A DNA stretch of 48,857 nucleotides, from assembly GCF_016429255.1 (NCBI RefSeq), contig NZ_JAELUG010000042.1, positions 1 through 48,857 on the forward strand. The letters run 5' to 3'. A program made the position numbers and the translations under genes. This stretch comes from Rhizobium sp. ASV8 (lineage in GTDB: Bacteria; Pseudomonadota; Alphaproteobacteria; Rhizobiales; Rhizobiaceae). The notes under the pieces are model-generated. The model was not told the DNA's origin, made no database searches, and saw only the letters and a program-made list of their open reading frames with translations. Shown piece after piece: positions 1 through 7,470 of the stretch (positions are counted from its first letter, which is position 1; every line of letters starts with the position of its first letter).

Positions 1-495
1 CTGACCTTCGGCAAGGAAAACATCACCTCCGGCGCATCCTCCGACATCGAGCAGGCGACAAAGCTTGCCCGGGCAATGGTTACGCAATGGGGCTTCTCCG
101 ATGAGCTCGGTTTGGTCGCCTATGGCGAGAACCAACAGGAAGTGTTCCTCGGCCATTCCGTTTCGCAGTCGAAGAATGTTTCGGAAGCGACCGCGCAGAC
201 GATCGACAACGAAGTGCGTCGCCTGATCGATCAGGCTTACAGGCAGGCCAAGGATATCCTCACGGAGCAGCATGACGGCTTCGTTGCGATCGCCGAGGGC
301 CTCCTCGAATACGAGACGCTGACGGGCGAGGAAATCAAGGCGCTCATCCGCGGCGAAAAGCCGGCGCGCGACCTTGGTGACGACACGCCGCCGAGCCGTG
401 GTTCGGCAGTGCCGAAGACCGGCGCGAAGAAGGACGGCCCGCTCGGGACCAAGGGCGATGAACCCGAAGGTGGTTTCGAGCCTCAGCCACGCTGA
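1..495 (+). CDS. ftsH: ATP-dependent zinc metalloprotease FtsH, C-terminal part (5' end outside window)
   Basis: The reading frame is open from base 1 and encodes the last 164 residues. FtsH is a membrane-anchored AAA+ protease that degrades misfolded and regulatory membrane or cytosolic proteins. The visible part begins in the M41 peptidase domain: the [11 protein letters not shown] segment contains the aspartate that in E. coli FtsH is the third zinc ligand, followed by the conserved [15 protein letters not shown] block and a helical region to about residue 115. The last 50 residues are a charged, proline-rich, low-complexity tail typical of FtsH C termini. The AAA module and HEXXH motif lie upstream of the window. 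A terminator follows the stop, so glmM is probably transcribed separately. Identity is secure. Confidence 0.97.
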   Translation: MTFGKENITSGASSDIEQATKLARAMVTQWGFSDELGLVAYGENQQEVFLGHSVSQSKNVSEATAQTIDNEVRRLIDQAYRQAKDILTEQHDGFVAIAEGLLEYETLTGEEIKALIRGEKPARDLGDDTPPSRGSAVPKTGAKKDGPLGTKGDEPEGGFEPQPR

Positions 496-520
496 GCAAG
501 CGGGCAAAGCCAGAACAAGA

Positions 521-556
521 AAGGCCAGCTGCCGGATAGGGTAGCTGGCCTTTTCC
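521..556 (+). terminator. Rho-independent terminator after ftsH
   Basis: A 10-bp perfect stem (AAGGCCAGCT at 521-530 with AGCTGGCCTT at 543-552) closes a 12-base loop. The 3' arm runs into a T-rich tract. It lies 26 bases after the ftsH stop. Confidence 0.85.
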
Positions 557-840
557 TTTGCGGCGTAGAGATCGATCTTGGCCAAGACATGTTGTTCACG
601 AAGAAGTATTGCGCGCCGCAGGATTGGGGAAATCGGAATATTGTCCGCCGCATCCCGTTGCGTTTTTTAGTGCATATTAATGGTAACGCGTTGTAATAGG
701 CGTTCTCGGTAATTTAAGTGCTGAATTTCGCAATCTGTGGCATGAGCCACAAGCGTCGATGCTCGCGAGGCCTCCGAATTCGGAGCAGTGATTTCGGTGC
801 CGCTGCATCTTGCAGGGATGCCGCAACGACAGGAGTGCAT
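557..840 (+). other. Intergenic region upstream of glmM with small inverted repeats
   Basis: I see no convincing gene here. The region contains a short hairpin (GTGGC at 737-741 with GCCAC at 746-750), a perfect 14-base palindrome CTCCGAATTCGGAG at 772-785, and the glmM ribosome binding site AGGAG a few bases before the ATG. The AT-rich stretch around 660-715 is the likeliest promoter location, but no -35/-10 pair with good spacing stands out. In-frame codons extend upstream of glmM, but the protein family starts at 841. Confidence 0.4.
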
Positions 841-2193
841 ATGAAACGTCGCTATTTCGGGACCGACGGGATTCGCGGTCAATCGAATATCTATCCGATG
901 ACGCCGGATCTTGCCATGCGCGTGGGTATCGCTGCTGGCACGATCTTCCATCGAGGTAGTCATCGCCATCGAGTGGTTATCGGCAAGGACACGCGCCTTT
1001 CCGGCTATATGCTGGAAAACGCGATTGTTGCCGGCTTCACGGCTGCTGGCGTCGATGCCTTCGTTCTCGGACCTATTCCGACACCCGCCGTGGCGATGCT
1101 CACCCGCTCGCTGCGCGCCGATATCGGCGTGATGATTTCCGCCTCGCATAATCCTTACGAAGACAACGGCATCAAGCTTTTCGGCCCTGATGGCTACAAG
1201 CTGTCCGACGATCTCGAAATGCAGATCGAGGATCTGCTCGACAAGGATATCTCGGCGCATCTCGCCAAGTCCGAAAATATCGGCCGCGCCAAGCGTGTCG
1301 ATGGCGTGCATGACCGCTATATCGAACATGCCAAGCGCACATTGCCGCGCGATGTGACGCTGCAAGGGCTGCGTATTGCCATCGACTGTGCCAACGGTGC
1401 CGCCTACAAGGTTGCTCCGGCAGTACTTTGGGAACTGGGCGCCGATATCGTGACCATCGGCAATGAGCCGAACGGCACGAACATCAACTTGAATTGCGGC
1501 TCCACCAGCCCCGTTGCCCTGCAGAAGAAGGTGGACGAGGTTCGCGCCGATATCGGCATTGCGCTGGATGGCGATGCCGATCGCGTCATCATCGTCGACG
1601 AAACCGGCACGATAATCGACGGTGACCAGCTGATGGCCGTCATCGCGGAAAGCTGGGCCGAGAGCCAGCTGCTGCGCGGCAACGGCATCGTAGCGACGGT
1701 CATGTCCAATCTCGGTCTGGAACGCTTCCTCGATGAGCGCGGCATGTCTCTCGCCCGTACGGCGGTCGGTGACCGCTACGTCGTCGAACATATGCGCCAG
1801 AACAATTTCAATGTCGGCGGCGAGCAATCCGGCCATATCGTGCTGTCGGATTACGGCACGACCGGTGACGGCCTCGTTGCCGCCCTGCAGATTTTGGCCG
1901 CTGTGAAGCGCACAGGCAAGCCGGTCAGCGAGGTCTGCCGGCGTTTCGAGCCGGTGCCGCAGTTGCTGCGCAACGTTCGCATCTCCGGTGGCAGGCCGCT
2001 GGAAGACAGCCAGGTGCGCAAGGCGATAGCCGATGCCGAAAGCGAGCTTGCCCGCAATGGCCGCCTGGTGATCCGGCCATCCGGCACCGAGCCGTTGATC
2101 CGTGTCATGGCCGAGGGTGACGATCGCAGCCAGATCGAACGCATTGTCGGCGGCCTGATCGATGTCATCTCGAGCGTGCGTACCGCCGCCTGA
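841..2193 (+). CDS. glmM: Phosphoglucosamine mutase GlmM
   Basis: Converts glucosamine-6-phosphate to glucosamine-1-phosphate in the cytoplasm, a step towards UDP-GlcNAc for peptidoglycan and lipopolysaccharide. The protein is 450 residues, the normal family length. It starts [13 protein letters not shown], the conserved GlmM N terminus, which fixes the start at 841 even though the frame is open further upstream; AGGAG lies just before it. The phosphoserine loop MISASHNP places the catalytic serine at residue 102. The metal-binding DGDADR motif has aspartates 243, 245 and 247, and the phosphate-binding [15 protein letters not shown] loop begins near residue 412. All key residues are present. 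It follows ftsH, an order common in Alphaproteobacteria. Very sure. Confidence 0.98.
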   Translation: MKRRYFGTDGIRGQSNIYPMTPDLAMRVGIAAGTIFHRGSHRHRVVIGKDTRLSGYMLENAIVAGFTAAGVDAFVLGPIPTPAVAMLTRSLRADIGVMISASHNPYEDNGIKLFGPDGYKLSDDLEMQIEDLLDKDISAHLAKSENIGRAKRVDGVHDRYIEHAKRTLPRDVTLQGLRIAIDCANGAAYKVAPAVLWELGADIVTIGNEPNGTNINLNCGSTSPVALQKKVDEVRADIGIALDGDADRVIIVDETGTIIDGDQLMAVIAESWAESQLLRGNGIVATVMSNLGLERFLDERGMSLARTAVGDRYVVEHMRQNNFNVGGEQSGHIVLSDYGTTGDGLVAALQILAAVKRTGKPVSEVCRRFEPVPQLLRNVRISGGRPLEDSQVRKAIADAESELARNGRLVIRPSGTEPLIRVMAEGDDRSQIERIVGGLIDVISSVRTAA

Positions 2194-2228
2194 GTTATTG
2201 TTCGACTATAGTCGCGAATATCAGATCA

Positions 2229-2264
2229 ATGGCCGCCTTTACTGAAGGCGGCCATATGTTTTTC
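2229..2264 (+). terminator. Rho-independent terminator after glmM
   Basis: An 11-bp perfect stem (ATGGCCGCCTT at 2229-2239 with AAGGCGGCCAT at 2245-2255), 5-base loop, then ATGTTTTT. It stands between the convergent genes glmM and the SH3 protein; the T tract points to termination mainly of the plus-strand transcript. Confidence 0.85.
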
Positions 2265-2290
2265 CGGCTCCCATGATGGAATGCCGCTGC

Positions 2291-2857
2291 CTACTGGAAC
2301 ATCTCTCCGGGATAGGCGCCCCAGAGCTTGCTCTGCCTGACATAGCCGCTCGCTGAATGTCCCTTGACGGAAACGTGGCACCAGCTTCCGCTGCAGGAAT
2401 GCAGCGAAAGCAGAACGCGCGGCTGCAGTTCGGCGATCAGCGCACCGGTTGACTCCGGATCCGACCGCAGCATGGCGTTCTTCGTCAGCCAGGGTGCGAC
2501 GACAGCCATCCGCGCTCCGGAAAGAAGAGCACTGTGCATCCAGCCAGTGACGCCGGTATCGTCGCGAACCTGACGCCAATGGCCATATTCGTTGATGATT
2601 TCCATTGGAAGGCCAGGTTTCATGTAGATCCATTTCGTCGCATAGTTTGTCGACGGGCCGACCCGCATGCGCGCCTTATAGGCTTTCACGGACGCAAAGC
2701 GGGGGATAGGCAAGCCTGTTTGGCGCCCCTTCTTCCACGCCGTCGCGGCGGCAGAACCTGCCGGCGGAGCACCGGCAGAGGCGATGGGGCTTAGGAAGAG
2801 CAAGGTCAGGCAAAGGCCGGCGTATATTTTTCGTTGGTAAGTCAATGACTCCCTCAT
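2291..2857 (-). CDS. Secreted bacterial SH3-domain protein
   Basis: 188 residues. The first about 28 residues form a signal peptide (basic start, hydrophobic LCLTLLFLSPIASA core, small residues at the cleavage site), so the protein is exported to the periplasm. Residues about 50-115 look like a bacterial SH3-type domain (RFASVKAYKARMRVGPSTNY, then GWMHSALLSG), and a second related half follows (KNAMLRSDPESTG, HVSVKGHSASGYVRQS), as in the SH3-like DUF1058 proteins of Alphaproteobacteria. Such domains usually bind peptidoglycan or protein partners; no enzyme motif is visible. GGGAG lies 7 bases before the ATG. It converges on glmM and diverges from the outer-membrane protein gene. The family call is good; the function is inferred only. 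Confidence 0.8.
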   Translation of the reverse strand: MRESLTYQRKIYAGLCLTLLFLSPIASAGAPPAGSAAATAWKKGRQTGLPIPRFASVKAYKARMRVGPSTNYATKWIYMKPGLPMEIINEYGHWRQVRDDTGVTGWMHSALLSGARMAVVAPWLTKNAMLRSDPESTGALIAELQPRVLLSLHSCSGSWCHVSVKGHSASGYVRQSKLWGAYPGEMFQ

Positions 2858-3067
2858 TGGTGAACTCCCGGCAGGTGCACTGTACCCGCCGGATTCTTGC
2901 CAATTGGTTTAGAAAATCTGCAGATACCGCCAGCTGGATTCTATGCTTCAGGCGGCTCAGGAGAGGCGGATTCTATCTCTATCTCTTTATCTTTGTTGGT
3001 GATTTATTATTATCTAATATGTTTGTTTGAGTATAACTCGCGAGTAAAACAGGGTAAACATTCGTAG

Positions 3068-3083
3068 TTAATCAGGTTTTAAC
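3068..3083 (+). promoter_or_regulatory. CtrA-type box upstream of first outer-membrane protein gene
   Basis: TTAA-TCAGGTT-TTAAC matches the CtrA consensus TTAA-N7-TTAAC exactly. It lies 83 bases before the ATG at 3167 in the 309-base divergent intergenic region 2858-3166, which is otherwise AT-rich (2970-3070) and holds a small CTCGCGAG palindrome at 3037-3044. CtrA is the cell-cycle response regulator of Alphaproteobacteria. Binding is inferred from the match alone. Confidence 0.6.
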
Positions 3084-3166
3084 TCCTTTTCTTCATTATC
3101 CCGGTCATGTCTTTTCGGTTGGCAAGCATCTGCTGCGCCAATGGCAAGAAATTTGGAGCCAAAGCC

Positions 3167-4015
3167 ATGATGAAAACCGTGATCGGCGCACTTGCCACCT
3201 TGCTTGTCGGCACGTCAGCCTTTTCCGCTGATCTTTATACACCAGAGCCGCAGCAGCCGGCGCCGGAAGTGGTCGTTGCCCAGTCGAGCGGTTGGTATCT
3301 GCGCGGCGATGTCGGTTACGCCTTTACGAAACTGCGCGGCTCGAACTACTTCCAGGGTTCCAATGGCAGCCTGGTGGACTTCGACAGCGCCAAGCTCGAT
3401 GGCAACCTGACGCTGGGCGGCGGTGTCGGTTATCAGATCAACAACTATCTGCGCACCGACCTGACGCTCGACTATCTCTTCAAGTCGGACTTCAAGGGCT
3501 CGACGAAGGGCGATTGCGGCGCCTGCGGCCCGAATTGGACCGCCGTGCCTGCGACTTCCCGCGATCTTTCGTCTCTGACGGCCTACAGCTTGCTTGCCAA
3601 CGCCTATGTCGATCTCGGTACGTATAGCGTGTTCACGCCCTATGTCGGCGCCGGTATCGGCGGCACCTACGTCAAATGGGACAAGCTGAACAATACGTCG
3701 TGCTCGGACGCCAATCCGGACTCTTGCGACGGATCCGTCAATCATAACGGCCGCGGCAGCTGGCGCTTCACCTACGCGCTGATGGCCGGTACGTCGATCG
3801 ACCTCAGCTGTAACCTCAAGGCCGATGTCGGCTACCGTTACCGCCATATCCAGGGCGGCGACATGTTCGGCTATGCCGAAAACGGTGGCCCCGGCTACGA
3901 CAAGGGCATCAACCTGCATGAAGCCCGCCTCGGTGCCCGCTACACCTTCGGCGGCTGCCAGACGGCGAGCTACATGCCGCCGGCCGATATCCCGGTCCAG
4001 CCGGTTTACAAGTAA
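3167..4015 (+). CDS. Outer-membrane beta-barrel protein (paralogue 1)
   Basis: 282 residues from the ATG at 3167, chosen over an upstream in-frame start at 3107 because GGAG sits 8 bases before it and because MMKTVIGALATLLVGTSAFSA then forms the signal peptide. The mature protein has a short proline-rich linker followed by alternating amphipathic strands with repeated aromatic residues (GWYLRGDVGYAF, GGGVGYQINNYLR, YSLLANAYVDLG, YVGAGIGGTYV, ADVGYRYRHIQGGDMFGY, ARLGARYTFGG). This is the pattern of an eight-stranded OmpA/Omp25-like barrel of the alphaproteobacterial porin-like superfamily. Four cysteines in two loops (CGAC, CSDANPDSC) may form disulfides. Its neighbour at 4257 is a clear paralogue. 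Exact biological role unknown. Confidence 0.85.
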   Translation: MMKTVIGALATLLVGTSAFSADLYTPEPQQPAPEVVVAQSSGWYLRGDVGYAFTKLRGSNYFQGSNGSLVDFDSAKLDGNLTLGGGVGYQINNYLRTDLTLDYLFKSDFKGSTKGDCGACGPNWTAVPATSRDLSSLTAYSLLANAYVDLGTYSVFTPYVGAGIGGTYVKWDKLNNTSCSDANPDSCDGSVNHNGRGSWRFTYALMAGTSIDLSCNLKADVGYRYRHIQGGDMFGYAENGGPGYDKGINLHEARLGARYTFGGCQTASYMPPADIPVQPVYK

Positions 4016-4040
4016 GCCTCCGTCTCGCAAGTTATTGAAA

Positions 4041-4072
4041 AGCCGTCCGGTTTCCCCCGGGCGGCTTTTGCG
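4041..4072 (+). terminator. Rho-independent terminator after first outer-membrane protein gene
   Basis: A 10-bp stem with one G-T pair (AGCCGTCCGG at 4041-4050 with CCGGGCGGCT at 4057-4066), then TTTTGCGTTTTT. It separates the two paralogous outer-membrane genes, so they probably have independent promoters. Confidence 0.85.
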
Positions 4073-4107
4073 TTTTTCGTCTTCCCGTTAAGCAATTTTC
4101 CCCGGCC

Positions 4108-4145
4108 TTAAAGCTTCATTAACCATGAATTCCCTATGGTTAATG
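4108..4145 (+). promoter_or_regulatory. CtrA-type box plus inverted TTAACCAT sites upstream of second outer-membrane protein gene
   Basis: TTAA-AGCTTCA-TTAAC at 4108-4123 is an exact TTAA-N7-TTAAC match. Its second half is also one arm of a 10-bp inverted repeat (CATTAACCAT at 4117-4126, ATGGTTAATG at 4136-4145), giving two opposed TTAACCAT sites, a sequence known as a CtrA half-site in Caulobacter. Downstream at 4174-4188 is a small GACCC/GGGTC hairpin in the likely leader. Confidence 0.6.
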
Positions 4146-4256
4146 AAATGAGAATGGCGTGTTCCCGGTCATTGACCCTCTTCGGGTCCTTGCAAGGGCA
4201 GGAAGGCCAGCCGGTTGAAAGGCAGGCATCCATACGAGGATGGAAGGCGAGGGGTA

Positions 4257-5090
4257 ATGATCCGTTTCGACGCTTTGGCGCTGGCCGCAGCGATGGCCGG
4301 TGCATCGGCCGGCGCAGCCCTTGCCGGCGACGCGCCGCCGCCAGAGATCAAGATGCCCGAAGTCAGCGTTCAGGCAGCGAAGGGCTGGTACGTGCGCGGC
4401 GATGTCGGTTATGCCGTCAATGCCAGCCGTGGCGACATGAAGGTTCGTTCCTACGATCCGGCCGGTGGTGATTATCAATCAGGTTCTTTCGATTCGAACC
4501 GCTTCGGCGGCGATTTCTCCGGTGGTCTCGGTATCGGCTACCAGTTCAACGATCTGTTTCGCGCCGACGTGACGGGCGATATTTTCAGCGGCGACTTCAA
4601 CGGTCGCCTTTCGAGCGCCATGTCCTGTTCCGGCGGAGCAGGGGGCACCGGTTGTTCCACAAAGGCACGGTCTTCGTTCACGGCGGGAAGCCTGATGGTC
4701 AACGGTTATGTCGATCTTGGAACGGTTGCCGGCTTCACGCCCTATCTCGGCGCGGGTCTCGGTGCGACGCGGGTCTCCTGGGGCAGCGTCAACGCCATCG
4801 GCTCATGCGTTGACGGTATTTCGAGCTGCGGCGGCGCGGCCGCGGTCAGCACTCGCTATTCCGGCGAAAGCGACTGGCGTCTGACCTATGCCTTGATGGC
4901 CGGTGTCGCTTACGAGGTAACGCCGAACATCAAGGTCGATCTCGGCTATCGCTTCTCGCACATCGCCGGCGGCGATATGTTCGGCTATTCCGCTGCGGAT
5001 TCGGCGGCCGGCGCCGGCGGCGCTATGGGTCGCGACGGCGCGCTGTCGCGCCACGAAATTCGGGTTGGCCTCCGGATCACCACCTGGTAG
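4257..5090 (+). CDS. Outer-membrane beta-barrel protein (paralogue 2)
   Basis: 277 residues starting at 4257, with GGCGAGGGG just upstream; an in-frame ATG at 4215 would add 14 polar residues before the signal peptide and is unlikely. Residues 1-22 are an alanine-rich signal peptide ending ALA. The body mirrors paralogue 1 block by block: GWYVRGDVGYAV, GIGYQFNDLFRADVTGD, NGYVDLG, FTPYLGAGLGATRVSW, WRLTYALMAGVAYEV, KVDLGYRFSHIAGGDMFGYS. It ends in an aromatic residue (ITTW), the usual BAM recognition signal that paralogue 1 lacks. Probably a surface-exposed barrel. It converges on the glycosyltransferase gene with only nine bases between them. Function unknown. Confidence 0.85.
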   Translation: MIRFDALALAAAMAGASAGAALAGDAPPPEIKMPEVSVQAAKGWYVRGDVGYAVNASRGDMKVRSYDPAGGDYQSGSFDSNRFGGDFSGGLGIGYQFNDLFRADVTGDIFSGDFNGRLSSAMSCSGGAGGTGCSTKARSSFTAGSLMVNGYVDLGTVAGFTPYLGAGLGATRVSWGSVNAIGSCVDGISSCGGAAAVSTRYSGESDWRLTYALMAGVAYEVTPNIKVDLGYRFSHIAGGDMFGYSAADSAAGAGGAMGRDGALSRHEIRVGLRITTW

Positions 5091-5099
5091 GCCAAGCGC

Positions 5100-5894
5100 T
5101 CAAGGCGTCGCCAGGACATAGGCGATCCGTCTGAAAAAATCCAAGGTACGGAACAGGTGTGCGGGTATCCGCCGCCATGCGGATGACTTGGCCGCTCGAT
5201 AATCGCGGCGCCAGCCGACCATCGTGCTTCCCCGCAGCGGGCCGAAGCCGAGGACGTTGGTGCGGGTGGTGAAGATGGACATCTGCATGTCCCATCCACG
5301 CTCGATTGCGACATCCCAGGGCAGCGACATGACTGACAGTGATCTCACGATCTTCTCCGCACCCTTGCGCGTGATGAGATAGCACGCCGTCGAACCCTGA
5401 GGGCCGAAGAGGCAGCGACCGACGATGTCACCCTTCGGGCTCTCCGCTCGGGCATGAAAGCCGCTCCAGCGGTGATTGACCAGCTTGATCAGATCCGCCG
5501 TCGGTGCCGCTTCCTTGGCGGATATGGCACGGTCCAGGAAATCTTTGTCCAAGGCCACATCGTCTTCAATGATGATGGCCATGTCGTCGCCGTTGGCCAG
5601 AAGTCGACGCAATGCCAGCAGGTGGCTCCGGTAGCAGCCGTATTCGCCGGGCAGGATGGTTCTGCCGTGCCGGCGCTGAAAGCGCCTGTGATCGACATCT
5701 ATCCATTGCTCGCGAGGAACAAGAGCGCCGTCGACGCCGTCGATCCGTTCGAAGCGTAACCCGAGCTCACCGCTCTGGCGCTCGATCTCTGCAAGTCTGT
5801 CTGCCGCTCGATCGATGTTGATCAGATATACGGGAATGGGTTGTGGGAATTCGAAAGGACGTTCGGCGAGTGCAGTGAGTGACATCGAGCACAC
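5100..5894 (-). CDS. Glycosyltransferase family 25 protein (lipopolysaccharide-type)
   Basis: 264 residues from a GTG at 5894 (GGA about 8 bases upstream), or 261 from the ATG at 5885. The protein matches the family 25 pattern: an N-terminal VYLINIDRAADRLAEIERQ strand-helix, then RIDGVDG, the GEYGCYRSHLLALRRLLANGDDMAIIIEDDVAL core with the metal-binding EDD at residues 110-112, and a C-terminal region with AYLITRKGAEKIV-like spacing. Members transfer sugars, often galactose, in lipooligosaccharide or exopolysaccharide synthesis in the cytoplasm. The acceptor and sugar cannot be told from sequence. No operon partner is visible: it converges on the outer-membrane gene and diverges from serC. 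Confidence 0.85.
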   Translation of the reverse strand: MCSMSLTALAERPFEFPQPIPVYLINIDRAADRLAEIERQSGELGLRFERIDGVDGALVPREQWIDVDHRRFQRRHGRTILPGEYGCYRSHLLALRRLLANGDDMAIIIEDDVALDKDFLDRAISAKEAAPTADLIKLVNHRWSGFHARAESPKGDIVGRCLFGPQGSTACYLITRKGAEKIVRSLSVMSLPWDVAIERGWDMQMSIFTTRTNVLGFGPLRGSTMVGWRRDYRAAKSSAWRRIPAHLFRTLDFFRRIAYVLATP

Positions 5895-6068
5895 TTGTTA
5901 TTTCCGGCGGCGCGAATCAACTCGCGCTCGACCTAATGTGATTGCATTTCGCCGTAGAAATCAGCTTTTGTGAGGCCCGATTTAGATCAGCTCCATTACG
6001 GCTAACTTGCGCCATCAAATTTCTCGCACGAATTTGTGAAGTGATATGGCAGTTCCACTTTCCTGTTG

Positions 6069-6149
6069 CGCCGGCAGGCGGCTTCCAATATACCCGGCGG
6101 CGGGACACTCCTCCCCAACGAGGAGCTTTCTATCTGAGAGGATAGCATC
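6069..6149 (+). promoter_or_regulatory. Structured serC leader (serC RNA motif type)
   Basis: Three possible stems precede the serC ATG: CGCCGG (6069-6074) with CCGGCG (6094-6099); CTCCTC (6108-6113) with GAGGAG (6120-6125); and CTATC (6130-6134) with GATAG (6141-6145), whose loop and 3' arm carry the Shine-Dalgarno GAGAGGA (6136-6142). TCCTC (6109-6113) can pair instead with GAGGA (6138-6142), which would hide the ribosome binding site. A conserved serC leader RNA is known upstream of alphaproteobacterial serC-serA operons, and position and shape agree. The switch model is inferred. Confidence 0.65.
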
Positions 6150-7328
6150 ATGACTAAGCTCGCCAAGCCGGACATCCGTCCGGACAATACCCATTTCTCT
6201 TCTGGCCCCTGCTCGAAGCGCCCCGGTTGGACGCTCGATGCTCTTTCCGACGCGGCTCTTGGCCGTTCGCATCGCGCGAAGGTCGGCAAAGCCAAGCTCA
6301 AGCAGGCCATCGACCTCACCCGTGAAATTCTCGAAGTGCCGGCGGACTACCGCATCGGCATCGTTCCGGCTTCCGATACCGGTGCCGTCGAAATGGCGCT
6401 CTGGTCGCTGCTCGGCGAACGTGGCGTCGATATGGTCGCCTGGGAAAGCTTCGGTGCCGGCTGGGTTACCGACGTCGTCAAGCAGCTGAAGCTCAAGGAC
6501 GTCCGCAAGCTCGAGGCCGGTTACGGCGAGCTTCCTGATCTTTCCACGATCGATTTCGATCGCGACGTGGTCTTCACCTGGAACGGCACCACCTCCGGCG
6601 TGCGCGTCCCGAATGGCGATTTCATTCCGGCCGACCGCAAGGGGCTGACGATCTGCGACGCCACCTCGGCGGCTTTCGCTCAGAACCTCGATTTTGCCAA
6701 GCTCGATGTCGTCACCTTCTCCTGGCAGAAGGTTCTGGGCGGCGAGGGCGCGCATGGTGTCATCATCCTGTCGCCGCGCGCCGTCGAGCGCCTGACGACC
6801 TACGTGCCGGCCTGGCCGCTGCCGAAGATCTTCCGTATGACAAGCGGCGGCAAGCTCATCGAAGGCATCTTCCAGGGCGAGACGATCAACACACCTTCGA
6901 TGCTCTGTGTCGAAGACTATATCGACGCCCTGCTGTGGGCGAAGGATCTCGGCGGCCTGAAGGGGCTGATCGGCCGCGCCAATGCCAATGCCAAGGTCAT
7001 CCACGATTTCGTTGCCGCCAACGACTGGATTGCCAATCTCGCCGTCAAGGCCGAGACGGAATCCAACACCTCGGTGTGCCTGAAGATCGTCGACAAGGAT
7101 GTCGTCGCTCTCGATGCCGATGGTCAGGCGAACTTCGCCAAGGGCCTCGTTGCGCTCCTTGAAAAGGAAGGCGTCGCCTATGATGTCGGCCACTATCGCG
7201 ACGCACCGTCGGGCCTGCGTATCTGGGCAGGCGCTACTATCGAAGCCTCCGACATGCAGAAGCTGATGCCCTGGCTTGCCTGGGCGTTTGAAACGCAGAA
7301 GGCGACGCTCTCTCAGGCTGCCGCCTGA
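6150..7328 (+). CDS. serC: Phosphoserine aminotransferase SerC
   Basis: 392 residues. Transfers an amino group from glutamate to 3-phosphohydroxypyruvate, the second step of serine synthesis, using pyridoxal phosphate. It is of the alphaproteobacterial/archaeal-type class V aminotransferase branch: [12 protein letters not shown] near the N terminus, [13 protein letters not shown] in the cofactor pocket, and the Schiff-base lysine K194 in [13 protein letters not shown]. The last residues [12 protein letters not shown] contain the substrate-binding arginine. The ATG at 6150 follows the Shine-Dalgarno in the leader hairpin. serA follows after 142 bases on the same strand, so the first two serine enzymes are co-ordinated. 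Very sure. Confidence 0.97.
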   Translation: MTKLAKPDIRPDNTHFSSGPCSKRPGWTLDALSDAALGRSHRAKVGKAKLKQAIDLTREILEVPADYRIGIVPASDTGAVEMALWSLLGERGVDMVAWESFGAGWVTDVVKQLKLKDVRKLEAGYGELPDLSTIDFDRDVVFTWNGTTSGVRVPNGDFIPADRKGLTICDATSAAFAQNLDFAKLDVVTFSWQKVLGGEGAHGVIILSPRAVERLTTYVPAWPLPKIFRMTSGGKLIEGIFQGETINTPSMLCVEDYIDALLWAKDLGGLKGLIGRANANAKVIHDFVAANDWIANLAVKAETESNTSVCLKIVDKDVVALDADGQANFAKGLVALLEKEGVAYDVGHYRDAPSGLRIWAGATIEASDMQKLMPWLAWAFETQKATLSQAAA

Positions 7329-7344
7329 GGTTTGAAGCGTGAAT

Positions 7345-7367
7345 GACTCCGCCGTTGAGGCGGAGTC
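7345..7367 (+). terminator. Intercistronic hairpin between serC and serA
   Basis: A 9-bp perfect stem (GACTCCGCC at 7345-7353 with GGCGGAGTC at 7359-7367) and a 5-base loop lie 17 bases after the serC stop. The following bases are only moderately T-rich, so it may be a partial terminator or an mRNA-stabilising 3' structure that sets the serC:serA ratio. Confidence 0.5.
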
Positions 7368-7470
7368 CAGCATTCCGAATTTCTCGTTATTCTCATGCAA
7401 TTCCTGACGGAAAGCCGCTTCGCATTTCCCGGAAATTGCCCGTCTTAGGTGACTTTTTCAGGAGGCCTCA

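Noticed and set aside
667..1836. Long minus-strand open frame opposite glmM
   Set aside because: The plus strand has an unmistakable GlmM; the antisense frame is an effect of GC-rich third positions. The same holds for long frames opposite serC, serA, the sheath and the outer-membrane genes.
3107..3166. Upstream start for the first outer-membrane protein
   Set aside because: It would place about 20 polar, cysteine-containing residues before the signal peptide; the ATG at 3167 has a proper ribosome site.
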